55,275 nucleotides of DNA from positions 1 through 55,275 of the forward strand of contig CAJTEN010000032.1 of NCBI GenBank assembly GCA_910575245.1, written 5' to 3'. Positions 25,630-35,301 of this stretch are shown here, in pieces (within the stretch, counting starts at the first letter, position 1; every line of letters starts with the position of its first letter). This DNA is from Clostridia bacterium (GTDB taxonomy: Bacteria > Bacillota > Clostridia > Lachnospirales > Lachnospiraceae). The notes beneath the pieces were generated by a model. That model was not told the origin of the DNA, did not search any database, and saw nothing but the letters and a program-made list of their open reading frames with translations. Position numbers and translations under genes: made by a program.

Positions 25630-26946
25630 TTACTGAGCCAGCGTTTCTTCCTGCAGCCTGTCAAATTCCGCCATGCACTCGTCCACCGTAGCGCCGTTTA
25701 GCAGTTCTCTCACGATCAGACAGGTATTCCCCCACTGCTCCAGCTTCATATTCGCGTTGGCTCCGAGAACATAGACATTGGACTGGATCCTGTCATTCAG
25801 CGGCTTCAGGGCAGGAATGCATTCCACCTCCACATTCTTTGACGGTGATATTACCTTATTGGTCTCCGCATAGACCTGAAGGGCTTCATCGGACAGCATA
25901 ATATCCAGCGCAGCCAAAGCGTCCTCGGCATGCTCCGCCTCCGCGCCGACGCCGAAGCCCGTCATAGGCATTACCGGCATCCGCCCTCTGTTGCTGGGAA
26001 ATCCGATAACCAGCATTTCGAAATCCGGATTCCCGTAGGCAGTGTCCGTATTCGCCGCACCCCAGTAAGCCATTACGATCGGCGTCTTCTGTGCCAGGAA
26101 ATCGGGGCCTTCCCCTTCGATCGCCTCGCTCACGTATGCCTTCCCGGCATCAATATATCCCTTGTCGATCATCTCCTGGAGGAACTCGAATCCTGGGCGC
26201 ATATAATCGCTGTACTTACTCTCTCCACTGTTCAGCGCCTCAATCTCCGCCTCCGTATTCCCGCCGTTGTACAGATCCGCATAAGCCTGTGCCAGCACAA
26301 AGGTCTCCAGCCACCATCTGTTGGCTCCCACCGGCGTCTCGATCCCGTTTTCTTTGAATACCCTGCAGCATTCCAGAAATTCCTCTGGTGTCTCCGGCAG
26401 TTCCAGCCCGTACCGGTCAAACATATCCTTGTTGATGAACAGTCCGTAGGCTACTACCTCCTGCGGGATCGCCACCAGCTTTCCGTTGACCACATTCGCC
26501 GCCTTTACCACATCCCTCAGATTGTCGGCACAGGAAAGTCCCGACAGATCCATCAGCTTTCCTTCCTCCCCCAATACCTGTATGGTATCCGGATTGAGCA
26601 GATAAATATCGTCCATATTGTTACGTGCCCTATCAAGCGTTACGTCATCATAGGTTTTATCCTGATAGTCTTCAGCCGTATAAGTCACATAACTTACTTT
26701 AATCCCCAGCTCCTTCTCTGCCATAATAACCGTTTTGTCCGTGGCGCTCCGTGCAGTATTGACCGTGTTCGCCTCCGTTTTCTCCATGGAGCTGAACATA
26801 TTCACAACTCTTTTCGCATCCTCTTTTTCCGTAAGCAGATTCCTGCTGTTTTCCTTATTCCCGCAGGCGGCCGAAGCAAACACTGTTGTGCACGTCAGGC
26901 AGACTGCCGCTGCTCTTATGAAATAACGCTTGCTTTTCCTGTTCAT
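25630..26946 (-). CDS. Solute-binding lipoprotein (ABC family 1), no transporter genes nearby
   Basis: Protein of 438 residues with a lipobox (FASAACG), so it is anchored outside the membrane. The pattern YGLFINKDMFDRYGLELPET and FLECCRVFKENG is typical of sugar-type family 1 solute-binding proteins. No permease or ATPase gene is adjacent. Instead it lies between a hybrid histidine kinase and a chemoreceptor, all on the same strand, so it may feed a sensor rather than a pump. Spacing to the kinase stop is about 55 bases. Confidence 0.85.
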   Translation of the reverse strand: MNRKSKRYFIRAAAVCLTCTTVFASAACGNKENSRNLLTEKEDAKRVVNMFSSMEKTEANTVNTARSATDKTVIMAEKELGIKVSYVTYTAEDYQDKTYDDVTLDRARNNMDDIYLLNPDTIQVLGEEGKLMDLSGLSCADNLRDVVKAANVVNGKLVAIPQEVVAYGLFINKDMFDRYGLELPETPEEFLECCRVFKENGIETPVGANRWWLETFVLAQAYADLYNGGNTEAEIEALNSGESKYSDYMRPGFEFLQEMIDKGYIDAGKAYVSEAIEGEGPDFLAQKTPIVMAYWGAANTDTAYGNPDFEMLVIGFPSNRGRMPVMPMTGFGVGAEAEHAEDALAALDIMLSDEALQVYAETNKVISPSKNVEVECIPALKPLNDRIQSNVYVLGANANMKLEQWGNTCLIVRELLNGATVDECMAEFDRLQEETLAQ

Positions 26947-27001
26947 AGTAAATTCCCCCTATTTATGCTATGCTGCTTATCCCTTCTTTGATACTTTCCT
27001 G

Positions 27002-29584
27002 CTACTCCCTTCTATCTTTTATCACATACTGTCTTATGATCTGCTTTAATAATTCTACATTAACAGGCTTCGCCAGATGAACATTCATACCTGACCTCAG
27101 CGCTTCTTTCTCGTCCTCCGCAAATGCGTTGGCCGTCATGGCTATAATCGGGATCTGCCCCGCGTCCTCACGGTTCAGGGCCCGTATCGCTTTCGTCGCC
27201 TCATAGCCGTTCATCACCGGCATCTGTACGTCCATCAGGACCGCATCGAACTCTCCCTCGGACGAAGCTGCAAAACGCTCTACCGCCTGCTGTCCGTTTT
27301 CGACAATCTCACAGGCAGCATTCTCTATGGATAAGATCTCCCGCAGAATCTCCGCATTGATCTCATTATCCTCCGCGGCCAGGAAGTTCAACCCTTCCAG
27401 ACTGCCGTCCTCTGTATGCCCTTCCTCCTGTTCTGCCCTTCCTCCGCTCAGCATCATCATTACCTTTTCCTTCAATGCAGATACGAAAAACGGCTTCGGC
27501 AAAACTCCTGTCATTTCAACGGGCGGCGCCTGCACTTCTTCCTCTTCAGCATATTCCGTCACGAACAGAATCGGCACCTCCGGGATAATCTGTCTGATCT
27601 TCTCCACTGCCTGCAGGGCATCCAGATCCGGTATATCCCAGTCTATCAGGACAAGCTGGTATCCCCGGGCTCCGATACCGGGAGCCTGCAGCAGCCGCAT
27701 AGCCTCTTCAATGCTCTGTGCCGTGTCTGCCGCCACCTCCATATCCTCCATGAGCGTCCGAATGTTCTCCCCGCTTGACACATCGCTGTCCACCACCAGC
27801 ATTCCGGAAATCCCTCTTTCCTTCCAGAACTGTCTGTCCGCCTGTCTCTCCGGTATCCGGAACTCCAGCTCCACCTGGAAAAGGCTTCCCTTATCCACCT
27901 CACTGGAAACATCAATCGTACCGCCCATAAGTTCTACGATATTTTTCGTGATTGCCATGCCAAGCCCGGTACCCTGTACCTTATTGGTAGTGCTGTTCTC
28001 GGCTCTGGTGAAGGCGTCGAAGATCGTCTTTAAGTATTCCGGCGTCATGCCGTATCCATCGTCTTCCACCTCGATCTTAATATGCTCAAACTGGCTGGAA
28101 TGCTGCTTTAACCCGATGATCCTGAGCCATATATTGCCGCCCACCGGCGTATACTTCACCGCATTGGACAGAAGATTAATCAGAACCTGATTGACCCGCG
28201 TCTCATCCCCCAGCAGGTATTCGTGTTTCACACCGGTTACCGTCACACAGAATCTCTGTTCTCTTGCCTTCGCCATGGGACGGATAATCGCATCCACAGA
28301 GGACACCAGGTCGTTTAAGGTAAACTCATCCACCGAGAGCACCACTTTACCGCTCTCGATCTTGGAAACATCCAGAATATCATTAATCAGGCTCAGCAGA
28401 TGCTGCCCTGACGCCGTAATCTTCTTCGTGTACTCCCTCACTTTATCCGGATTCTCTGCATCTCTGTCAAGCAGTGTGGTAAAGCCAAGCACCGCATTCA
28501 TCGGCGTCCGGATATCATGGGACATATTCGAAAGAAAAGTAGTCTTGGAATTGCTTGCGGCCTGGGCGGCCTGCAGCGCTTCTGAAAGCTGCCTGTTGTG
28601 GACCTCCCGCTCCGCCTCCCGCTCTTTCCTGATCCGGATCTGCTGCCTCTGGTTGAAATAGTATAATATGCAACAAAGGAAGAACGCGGTCAGCATCACT
28701 GCCACCACGATGAAAATATTTTGATTGACAGTTGTCCCTTCCTGCTGGATCGCCTCAATCGGCACATACCCGATCAGGTAAATGGTTCCGCCGTTCACGG
28801 ACCACATATAATTCAATGCCCTTTTCCCCCGGATATCATGGTTAAACATGATATTGCTTCCTTCACTCAGGCACGCACTCACTTCTGCCAGCAGTCCTTC
28901 GTCCTGAATATCATTTGCCCGGTAGAAATCCTTAAGATTCAAATGACCCGCGTCCCGCTCCCCCATTCCCTTGGGTTTCAGGACAAGGCGCTCCGTCCCC
29001 GCATCCATGATATACAGAAGTGCTTTCTTGTTGTAGAACCCGGACGGAAGAGATTTGTCCAGAGAATCATAGACATATTCCACATAAAGTGCCGCTATTT
29101 CCTCCCCGTCCTTTACGACAGGACACTTCATGGAATATGCCCATGTGCCCATATAATTCAGATATGACTGGGAAACTGCCACGCCGTCTACCGTTCCGCC
29201 GGCAGAAAAGTTCAGTTCCTCCTCTGTAAATACTTCGCCGTTATCAGAGATTCCCTCTGTTTCTCCCGCACGTATCAGGGAAACCTTCGTCATCGTCTGA
29301 CTGCCGCCATAGAAGCACAGATGCTCCTCCGGCTTCTCCGCCGACGCGATCTCCTGCGCCATCAGCTTCTGAAATTCCGCTTCTTTATTCAGGATCGCTT
29401 CAATCGTGCTCTTGATCAGATCCAGACTCTCGCTCAGATTCTGAATCGCAGACTCGGACATCTCCTCAGAAATTTTCCTCGATACGGAGAATACCACCGT
29501 TCCGAAAATACAAAACACCAAAATAATAGAAAGCAGCAGGGAAACCCCTTTATCTATCTTTCTTGTGCCCCGTCTCTCTTTCAT
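27002..29584 (-). CDS. Hybrid sensor histidine kinase with two receiver domains
   Basis: Protein of 860 residues from the ATG at 29584 (MKERRGTRKIDKG), which has GGGGAG just upstream. Membrane segments at about 14-34 and 290-312 flank an extracellular Cache-like region. The kinase core has H356 in NMSHDIRTPMNAV and the ATP-binding signature GTGLGMAITKN. Two receiver domains follow, with aspartates in LVLIDWDIPDLD and AVLMDVQMPVMNG, and both retain the lysine (LPKPF, LAKPVN). It should act through phosphorelay to an unknown partner. An upstream start at 29686 is less likely. Confidence 0.88.
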   Translation of the reverse strand: MKERRGTRKIDKGVSLLLSIILVFCIFGTVVFSVSRKISEEMSESAIQNLSESLDLIKSTIEAILNKEAEFQKLMAQEIASAEKPEEHLCFYGGSQTMTKVSLIRAGETEGISDNGEVFTEEELNFSAGGTVDGVAVSQSYLNYMGTWAYSMKCPVVKDGEEIAALYVEYVYDSLDKSLPSGFYNKKALLYIMDAGTERLVLKPKGMGERDAGHLNLKDFYRANDIQDEGLLAEVSACLSEGSNIMFNHDIRGKRALNYMWSVNGGTIYLIGYVPIEAIQQEGTTVNQNIFIVVAVMLTAFFLCCILYYFNQRQQIRIRKEREAEREVHNRQLSEALQAAQAASNSKTTFLSNMSHDIRTPMNAVLGFTTLLDRDAENPDKVREYTKKITASGQHLLSLINDILDVSKIESGKVVLSVDEFTLNDLVSSVDAIIRPMAKAREQRFCVTVTGVKHEYLLGDETRVNQVLINLLSNAVKYTPVGGNIWLRIIGLKQHSSQFEHIKIEVEDDGYGMTPEYLKTIFDAFTRAENSTTNKVQGTGLGMAITKNIVELMGGTIDVSSEVDKGSLFQVELEFRIPERQADRQFWKERGISGMLVVDSDVSSGENIRTLMEDMEVAADTAQSIEEAMRLLQAPGIGARGYQLVLIDWDIPDLDALQAVEKIRQIIPEVPILFVTEYAEEEEVQAPPVEMTGVLPKPFFVSALKEKVMMMLSGGRAEQEEGHTEDGSLEGLNFLAAEDNEINAEILREILSIENAACEIVENGQQAVERFAASSEGEFDAVLMDVQMPVMNGYEATKAIRALNREDAGQIPIIAMTANAFAEDEKEALRSGMNVHLAKPVNVELLKQIIRQYVIKDRRE

Positions 29585-29716
29585 TTCCGCTCCCCATATA
29601 ATACTCATGGCTTTCGTAAAGCACATAATATAAATTCTTGGTCTTATCTTATCACGAATCGATACCGGAAACAAGCGCAAACCCAAGCGGCACGTCCTGG
29701 CCGAATCATTACAAAA

Positions 29717-29757
29717 TTCCCGGTCCGCAGACTATATGTATGTCTGCAGACCGGGAA
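29717..29757 (-). terminator. Terminator of the HtrA-type gene
   Basis: TTCCCGGTCCGCAGAC (29717-29732) pairs with GTCTGCAGACCGGGAA (29742-29757) with one mismatch. On the minus strand TTTTG follows the stem. It lies just beyond the protease stop. Confidence 0.8.
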
Positions 29758-29768
29758 CATAATCCTGT

Positions 29769-31202
29769 CTACCAATGAATACCGAAACCGGACGGCATGG
29801 AAATTTCTGTTTCTTCAACTTCCGGAGTCCTGTCCTGTTCAAGAGTCAGGGATAGAGTTCTTTCGCCATACTCTCCTGTGTCCGGAACCTTTACCGTTAT
29901 TTCCACGGTTTCTCCTGCGGCATAGTACTGAAGAAGCTCCTGCAGTTCCTCAATACCGGTAACGGCCTTACCGTCAAATTCCGTGATCACATAACCCTTT
30001 ACGATGCCCGCTGCCTCTGCAGCGCTGCCTGCCGTTACGTCCGCAACATAGATGCCGGCGGGAATTCCGTAGGCCTGGCTGACGGCTGCATCAACGGTGA
30101 GCCCGGTGATACCGAGACCGGGCTTGCGGCCTTCCTCCACTTTCGTGCGGGTCGTTTCGTTCATTAAGGTGTCTATGATATCGGAAACTCCGGAAACGGG
30201 AATCGCATAGCCCATGCCCTCTACCTCTGTACTGGACATTTTGGCGGAGTTAATGCCGACCACCTCGCCGTTCATATTGACCAGGGCACCGCCGCTGTTC
30301 CCTGGGTTGATGGCCGCATCCGTCTGGATATATGTCGGCTCCTCTTCCCCCTCCATGGAAGTGTTAACCACACTGTTATCGCCGGCAATGGAACGGTTCT
30401 TGGCGCTTACGATACCTGTGGTCACGGACTGCCCGTAGCCAAGGGCATTGCCGATCGCAACTACCTGTTCCCCTACCTTCAACGCATCCGAATCTCCGAT
30501 AGCAGCAACCTTGATCTGCGCCATCGTATCCGCCGAAATACTGCTTAGCGGAATCGCAATGACGGCAAGGTCATTGTCGGAGTCCGCACCCTTTATGCTG
30601 GCTTCATACGCCTGATTGTCAACGAAGCAGACAGAAAGCGTGTCTGCGTTTTCCACGACGTGGCAGTTGGTGACGATCAACAGTTCCTCCGCATTTTTCC
30701 CGATGATAAAGCCGGAACCGGCGCTTTCCGTCTCCATAAGCTGTGACTGCCCGACATATCCGAACATGCTGAAATAGTTTCTTATCTCCTGAACGGATTT
30801 ATTAGTAATAGAAACGATCGAGGGCATTACGGATTCGGCGATATCCGAAACATCCATATTCCCCTTGGCAGTCTGTATTGCAGAGAGCGCTGCAGTCTGC
30901 AGTGTGCCGAAGGATTCCTGTCCTTCCTGCAACGCGGAACCGCTCTGCGTGCCGTCTGCCGCCGCTGCGGCATAAGCGGCGCTGCCGGCAGCGTAATTCA
31001 CCGCCTGAAAGGTTCCTGCCGCTACGCCTCCGAACAGAACGGCACTTAGAGTGATCGCACCGATCCTTTTCGCGGCGCGTACTGCCCTGCCGTTATGCTG
31101 TCTCTTATTTTTCGGTGCAGGAGCCTGATTAAGTTCTCCGCCCTGGAAACCGTACTGATACATCCCGTCTCTGTTTTCATAATTGTTGTTATACCCTAAC
31201 AT
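29769..31202 (-). CDS. HtrA/DegP-like membrane serine protease with PDZ domain
   Basis: Protein of 477 residues. A membrane anchor at about 47-65 follows a Gly/Asn/Tyr-rich cytoplasmic tail. The trypsin-like triad is H181 (TNCHVV), D211 (DNDLAVI) and S303 (NPGNSGGAL). The PDZ domain is in the last 110 residues (YGIPAGIYVADVTAG, GYVITEFDG). It degrades misfolded proteins on the outer face of the membrane. The ATG at 31202 has AAAGGAG 8 bases upstream and fits better than one at 31307. The tandem operator at 31277-31316 suggests stress-type control. Confidence 0.9.
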   Translation of the reverse strand: MLGYNNNYENRDGMYQYGFQGGELNQAPAPKNKRQHNGRAVRAAKRIGAITLSAVLFGGVAAGTFQAVNYAAGSAAYAAAAADGTQSGSALQEGQESFGTLQTAALSAIQTAKGNMDVSDIAESVMPSIVSITNKSVQEIRNYFSMFGYVGQSQLMETESAGSGFIIGKNAEELLIVTNCHVVENADTLSVCFVDNQAYEASIKGADSDNDLAVIAIPLSSISADTMAQIKVAAIGDSDALKVGEQVVAIGNALGYGQSVTTGIVSAKNRSIAGDNSVVNTSMEGEEEPTYIQTDAAINPGNSGGALVNMNGEVVGINSAKMSSTEVEGMGYAIPVSGVSDIIDTLMNETTRTKVEEGRKPGLGITGLTVDAAVSQAYGIPAGIYVADVTAGSAAEAAGIVKGYVITEFDGKAVTGIEELQELLQYYAAGETVEITVKVPDTGEYGERTLSLTLEQDRTPEVEETEISMPSGFGIHW

Positions 31203-31261
31203 AGCCGTCACTCCTTTTCCTGTGATCCTGTATATAACTTCTTGCCTGTTGCTATAATCAG

Positions 31262-31316
31262 AGTATAGGGAATAAATGTGATGAATCTGCGGTTGTTTTG
31301 TGATCAATCTGCGGTT
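31262..31316 (-). promoter_or_regulatory. Promoter with tandem operator upstream of the HtrA-type gene
   Basis: The words TGTGATGAATCTGCGGTT (31277-31294) and TGTGATCAATCTGCGGTT (31299-31316) differ at one base and start 22 bases apart, two helical turns. On the minus strand a TATACT (31267-31262) is a good -10, and the first repeat covers the place of the -35. This is the layout of a response-regulator activated promoter. The regulator is not identified. Confidence 0.65.
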
Positions 31317-31342
31317 AAACTATGAAAAAATTGTGAAGTGTA

Positions 31343-32368
31343 TCATGCTCCCACAGTATCGTAATGCTCCAGCACAACTCCATGTGCGATCCCTGGAATG
31401 CTCTGCCCTTCATTAAAGCTGGTCTTGCTTAAGAGCGCACCCGTAGGCATAAAAAGCACCCGGTTCCAGACGCCTTCCTCCAGTTTTTTGAGAATGTAGG
31501 CTGACAAGACTACCGCGCTGCAGCCGCATCCGGATCCTCCGGCGTTGGTGTCCTGTTTCTCACTGTCGTAGATCTCTATGCCGCAGTCCATATGCTGCTT
31601 TGTGATATCAATCTGCGCCTCTGACAGCAGATCAAACAGGAGCTGCTGGCCAACCGTTCCCAGATCACCTGTGATAATCTTGTCATAATAATCCGGTTTC
31701 CTGCCGAAATCCTCCAGATGCTGCTTAATCGTATCGGCAGCGGCCGGAGCCATGCATGCTCCCATATTCATGGAATCCTTCAACCCGTAGTCCACAATCT
31801 TGCCGACCGTAGCTCCCGAGATCACTGCCCTGACCTGCCTGCCCGGCTGCGCCGAAAGAACGAATGCCCCGCTGCCGGTCACCGTCCAGGTGGCAGATTT
31901 CGGCCTCTGGTTACCATAGGCCAGCGGGAACCGGAACTCTTTCTCCGCACTGGCGAAATGACTGGATGTAATACACGCCACTTTCTGTGCAAACTCTCCT
32001 GCAATGGCCATGCTTCCCATAGTCAGAGACAGTCCGCAGGTAGAACAGGCGCCATACAAACCCACATGGGGCACCTGATAACCGGACAGCCCGAAGCTGC
32101 TGGCTATGGACTGCCCCAGCAGATCACCTGCATAGACAAGCTGCAGATCCTGCTTCTTAATCCCTGCCTTGCCAAGCGCAATTTCCAACGCTTCTTTCTG
32201 CAGGCTGCTCTCCGCGTCCTCCCAGGTTTCTGCCCCGAATTTATCATCATAACCGGCCTTGTCAAACAACTGCCCCATCGGCCCTGCCGCTTCTTTACTC
32301 CCCACAATGGATCCACTGCCGATAATATACGGCTTATTCATAAACTGAAGACTCTGTTTTCCTAACAT
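31343..32368 (-). CDS. spoVAD: Stage V sporulation protein AD
   Basis: Protein of 341 residues, close to the 338 of B. subtilis SpoVAD. It has the thiolase-like fold and motifs YGACSTCGLSLTMGSMAIAG, SSHFASAEKEFRFPL and the C-terminal GGSGCGCSA. SpoVA proteins move dipicolinic acid into the developing spore, and SpoVAD binds it. I prefer the ATG at 32368 (MLGKQSLQF), with AAGGAG about 12 bases before it; an ATG at 32392 is also possible. The usual partners spoVAC and spoVAE are not beside it, which is unusual. Confidence 0.88.
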   Translation of the reverse strand: MLGKQSLQFMNKPYIIGSGSIVGSKEAAGPMGQLFDKAGYDDKFGAETWEDAESSLQKEALEIALGKAGIKKQDLQLVYAGDLLGQSIASSFGLSGYQVPHVGLYGACSTCGLSLTMGSMAIAGEFAQKVACITSSHFASAEKEFRFPLAYGNQRPKSATWTVTGSGAFVLSAQPGRQVRAVISGATVGKIVDYGLKDSMNMGACMAPAAADTIKQHLEDFGRKPDYYDKIITGDLGTVGQQLLFDLLSEAQIDITKQHMDCGIEIYDSEKQDTNAGGSGCGCSAVVLSAYILKKLEEGVWNRVLFMPTGALLSKTSFNEGQSIPGIAHGVVLEHYDTVGA

Positions 32369-32573
32369 CCCACTCACTATCTCCTTTTCCATGACAGTTC
32401 CTGCATCTTCCTTATACCGTCGATGTGACTGTTCAGACAAAGCCAATCCCTGGCGCAGATAAAAGCCCGGTTCCAAACGCAGCGGTACTAAATTCGTGGA
32501 AAACCTCATTAAGTACCGGCGTTTTCCTACGGTCCTAAGGAGAATCCTATCATATCAGACGCTGTGTATAGAC

Positions 32574-32590
32574 TTAACTAAATGACATTG
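32574..32590 (+). repeat. 17-base word also present beside the IS1182-like element
   Basis: TTAACTAAATGACATTG occurs exactly here and again at 22580-22596, 7 bases beyond the right IS end. It lies in the 312-base gap between spoVAD and the GH5 gene. Nothing else in that gap (32369-32680) is recognisable. Confidence 0.6.
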
Positions 32591-32680
32591 CATATGAACA
32601 GTAACCTGTCGATAAGAATAGTATGTATATCAGGACAGAAAGTTATACCATTGTAAAGATAAAATGCTGTAATAATATCG

Positions 32681-34255
32681 TCAGCAAAAGCCTGTGACAT
32701 TAATATGGTCCAGAATCATTCTGCCGCTGATTCCGGTGATTTTCAGCTTCTCATACTGCCCCGTCCCACTGCAGTTTAACGTAACCGGCATATCTGCCGC
32801 CGGGAAAATGCTCACCCTGCTTCCGTCTGTCAGTTCCAGCTGTACTTCTCCCTCACTTCCTTCTGCCAGCGTGATCTCCACATTGACCTTTCCTCCGGGA
32901 TTTGTAAAGGAATACACGGCATACTCTCCTGCATACAGTACAAGCCCGTATCTGTCCCAGCCGCAGTCAAAGGCAAATTCCTTTTCTTTCACAGGGAACA
33001 TCTCTGTCACTTCCATGGACGCGTTTTTCCGATACGCTTTATCCGTACCGCAATTGCCGTGATAAGAACTGCCTTCCCCCGGGAACTCATCAAAATCCAC
33101 AGCCTGCAGCTTAAACGGCACCCGCCGGAGTATATGGTCGGCAGTCTCCGGATGGAGCGTGCAGTTTTCGAATCTGATATTGTGCAGATAGCTGTCCAAA
33201 ATCCCCTGTGCCCTCTCAAATCCAGGATGCTTCCCGCCGTCCAGATAAGCCAGAATCTCCTCGTATCCCTCCGGTATGTCAATCGAACAGAAGGAATTGG
33301 TGCAGTCCATTTTCTTCCAAGGCCATATGTTAAACCCGATATTAAGTGACTGCGCCAGCGGATAAAGCGCAGCATACCAGGTATTCTTATTCTCGCCGGT
33401 CTCTCCCATCCAGATGGGAAGATCCATTCTTTCGCCAGCCTCCAGGTACCGCTTCAGGCATTCTATCGAAGGCGGCTCCGCGTAACGGTGGAAATGCAGG
33501 ACCAGGTTGTTATCCCACTTTTCGTCAAAGGCATCGAAATTCGTAGCCCAGTAATATCCCTCCACCGAAATAATGTGCGACGGATCCTTCCTGCGGATGG
33601 CCGCAGTCACTTCCCTGTAGAAGGACATCAGCTCCGGAATCATATGGTCGAAGTTTCCGTTCCCCGCATCCGGCGGAATGATCGGCTCATTCAAAACATC
33701 ATACATGGCAACCGTCCCATTGCCGCAGTAATGCTCCGCGATCCTCTCCCAGAGGGCAACCGCCTTCTCCCGGTTATCCGGGTCCAGAAACAGGCGCGGG
33801 ACATTATCCACAGAATCGTCAATATTTGATCCGGTCTGCCCTCCCGGCGCCCCATGAAGATCCAGGATCACATACAGCCCCAGCTCCCGGCACCAGCCCA
33901 CACACCTGTCCAGAAGTTCAAATCCTCTGCTCTTCCAGCAGATCCCCGGCCCTTCCTCCATAAAATATCTGTAGATAAAAGGAACCCGTACCGAATTAAA
34001 CCCGGCCTCCTTCATGGCCTCCAGATCCGCCTTCTGCAGATAGGTATCCTCATAAGTCTGCCAGAAATACGCCGCATATTCCTTTCCTGTCAGATATTCG
34101 ATCACCTGTTCAATCCGCCTGGGCCGGTCAAAATTCGTCCCATACGCCTTCCACATATACCCTTCCGGACACATCCAGTTCCCGATTCCCCAGCCATTCA
34201 GTAAAATCCTGTCTCCACGCTCATCAACAATATCCCGGTCCTTCACATGTAACAT
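32681..34255 (-). CDS. GH5-type glycoside hydrolase with C-terminal carbohydrate-binding-like domain
   Basis: Protein of 524 residues from the ATG at 34255, with AGAGGAGG 7 bases upstream. The TIM barrel shows the GH5 pattern: FNSVRVPFIYRYF, the acid/base E in YDVLNEP, HFHRY and the nucleophile E in IWMGETGEN. The last 140 residues form a beta-rich domain (ASMEVTEMF, YAVYSFTNPGGKVNVEITLA) like CBM6/CBM35. No signal peptide is seen, so it probably acts on imported oligosaccharides. It closes the operon of the YesMN-regulated ABC importer. The substrate, a beta-glucan or related sugar, is a guess. Confidence 0.85.
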   Translation of the reverse strand: MLHVKDRDIVDERGDRILLNGWGIGNWMCPEGYMWKAYGTNFDRPRRIEQVIEYLTGKEYAAYFWQTYEDTYLQKADLEAMKEAGFNSVRVPFIYRYFMEEGPGICWKSRGFELLDRCVGWCRELGLYVILDLHGAPGGQTGSNIDDSVDNVPRLFLDPDNREKAVALWERIAEHYCGNGTVAMYDVLNEPIIPPDAGNGNFDHMIPELMSFYREVTAAIRRKDPSHIISVEGYYWATNFDAFDEKWDNNLVLHFHRYAEPPSIECLKRYLEAGERMDLPIWMGETGENKNTWYAALYPLAQSLNIGFNIWPWKKMDCTNSFCSIDIPEGYEEILAYLDGGKHPGFERAQGILDSYLHNIRFENCTLHPETADHILRRVPFKLQAVDFDEFPGEGSSYHGNCGTDKAYRKNASMEVTEMFPVKEKEFAFDCGWDRYGLVLYAGEYAVYSFTNPGGKVNVEITLAEGSEGEVQLELTDGSRVSIFPAADMPVTLNCSGTGQYEKLKITGISGRMILDHINVTGFC

Positions 34256-34392
34256 TTTTATACCTCCTCTTTTCCAATCCCACAACGTTACTTTTCCCTG
34301 CCGCCCAGTAAACCTGGCTCAGAAGAAAATCAATATCTTAAGGAGCCCCTTGGAGAGCGTCGGCTTAAACCACCAGCAGGCAACTTCTCTCT

Positions 34393-35277
34393 CTACCCTT
34401 TAACTGCCCCAATCGTAATCCCCTGCACCAGATATTTCTGTAAAAAAGGATAAACCACCAGAACCGGCAGGATCCCCATCACCGCAATTGCCATCTTGAT
34501 TCCCGTAGAAGGCAGCTGGCTGGTGTCAACACTCATCTTCTGGGCAGCGGAACTCATCAAAAACTGCGTGTCCATCAGCATTCTGTTTAACAGGACCTGA
34601 ATGCTGTACAGCCTGTCTTGGTTAACATAATACAACCCGTTCAGCCAGTCATTCCAGTACCCCAGCCCAACCAGCAGCGCCAGCGTGGACAGAATCGGCT
34701 TCGCCATGGGCAGAATGATCCTGGCCAGGATCCCATATTCCCCGGATCCGTCAATCTTGGCCGCATCGATCAGCTCGGTGGGAATATTGCTGGCAAAATA
34801 AGTGCGCATCATAATCACATTAAAAGCGCCCATCATCAGGTTCGGCACCAGCAGCGCCCAGAAAGTGTTTTTAATATGAAACAGCTGGGTCCACATAATA
34901 TACGACGGCACCAGCCCTCCGTTGAACAGCATCGTAAAGAAAAGAATAAATGAGATCACTGTCTTACCGGGCAGGTCCTTCCTTGACAGCGGATATGCGA
35001 ACAGTGTGGTCAGCATAAGGTTGAGAACCGTTCCCAGCAGAGTCACCACCGCGGAGATCCCGTATCCTCTTACGATCTGCGTCGAATCGATCAGGATATA
35101 TTTGTAAGCCGACCAGTCGATCCGGGACGGCCAGAAGGAATAGCCATTCACGATCAGCGCCCTTTCTTCCGTAATGGAAGAGGCAAACAGCAAAAGCAGC
35201 GGAAGCATGCAGTACAGCATAAGCACGATCATGATAATGTTGGCTGTTGTTTGAAATACTCTATCTCTTCTGATCAT
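34393..35277 (-). CDS. Carbohydrate ABC transporter permease (LplC/YtcP type)
   Basis: Membrane protein of 294 residues with six predicted segments and the EAA loop ELIDAAKIDGSGEYGILARI, which docks the shared ATPase. The end (YPFLQKYLVQGITIGAVKG) is the usual tail of LplC-type permeases. The start lies 24 bases downstream of the partner permease. As in this family, no ATPase gene is in the operon, so an MsmK-type ATPase elsewhere should energise it. Confidence 0.92.
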   Translation of the reverse strand: MIRRDRVFQTTANIIMIVLMLYCMLPLLLLFASSITEERALIVNGYSFWPSRIDWSAYKYILIDSTQIVRGYGISAVVTLLGTVLNLMLTTLFAYPLSRKDLPGKTVISFILFFTMLFNGGLVPSYIMWTQLFHIKNTFWALLVPNLMMGAFNVIMMRTYFASNIPTELIDAAKIDGSGEYGILARIILPMAKPILSTLALLVGLGYWNDWLNGLYYVNQDRLYSIQVLLNRMLMDTQFLMSSAAQKMSVDTSQLPSTGIKMAIAVMGILPVLVVYPFLQKYLVQGITIGAVKG

Positions 35278-35301
35278 GATTTCTCCTCTCCGTAATCTGA
35301 T

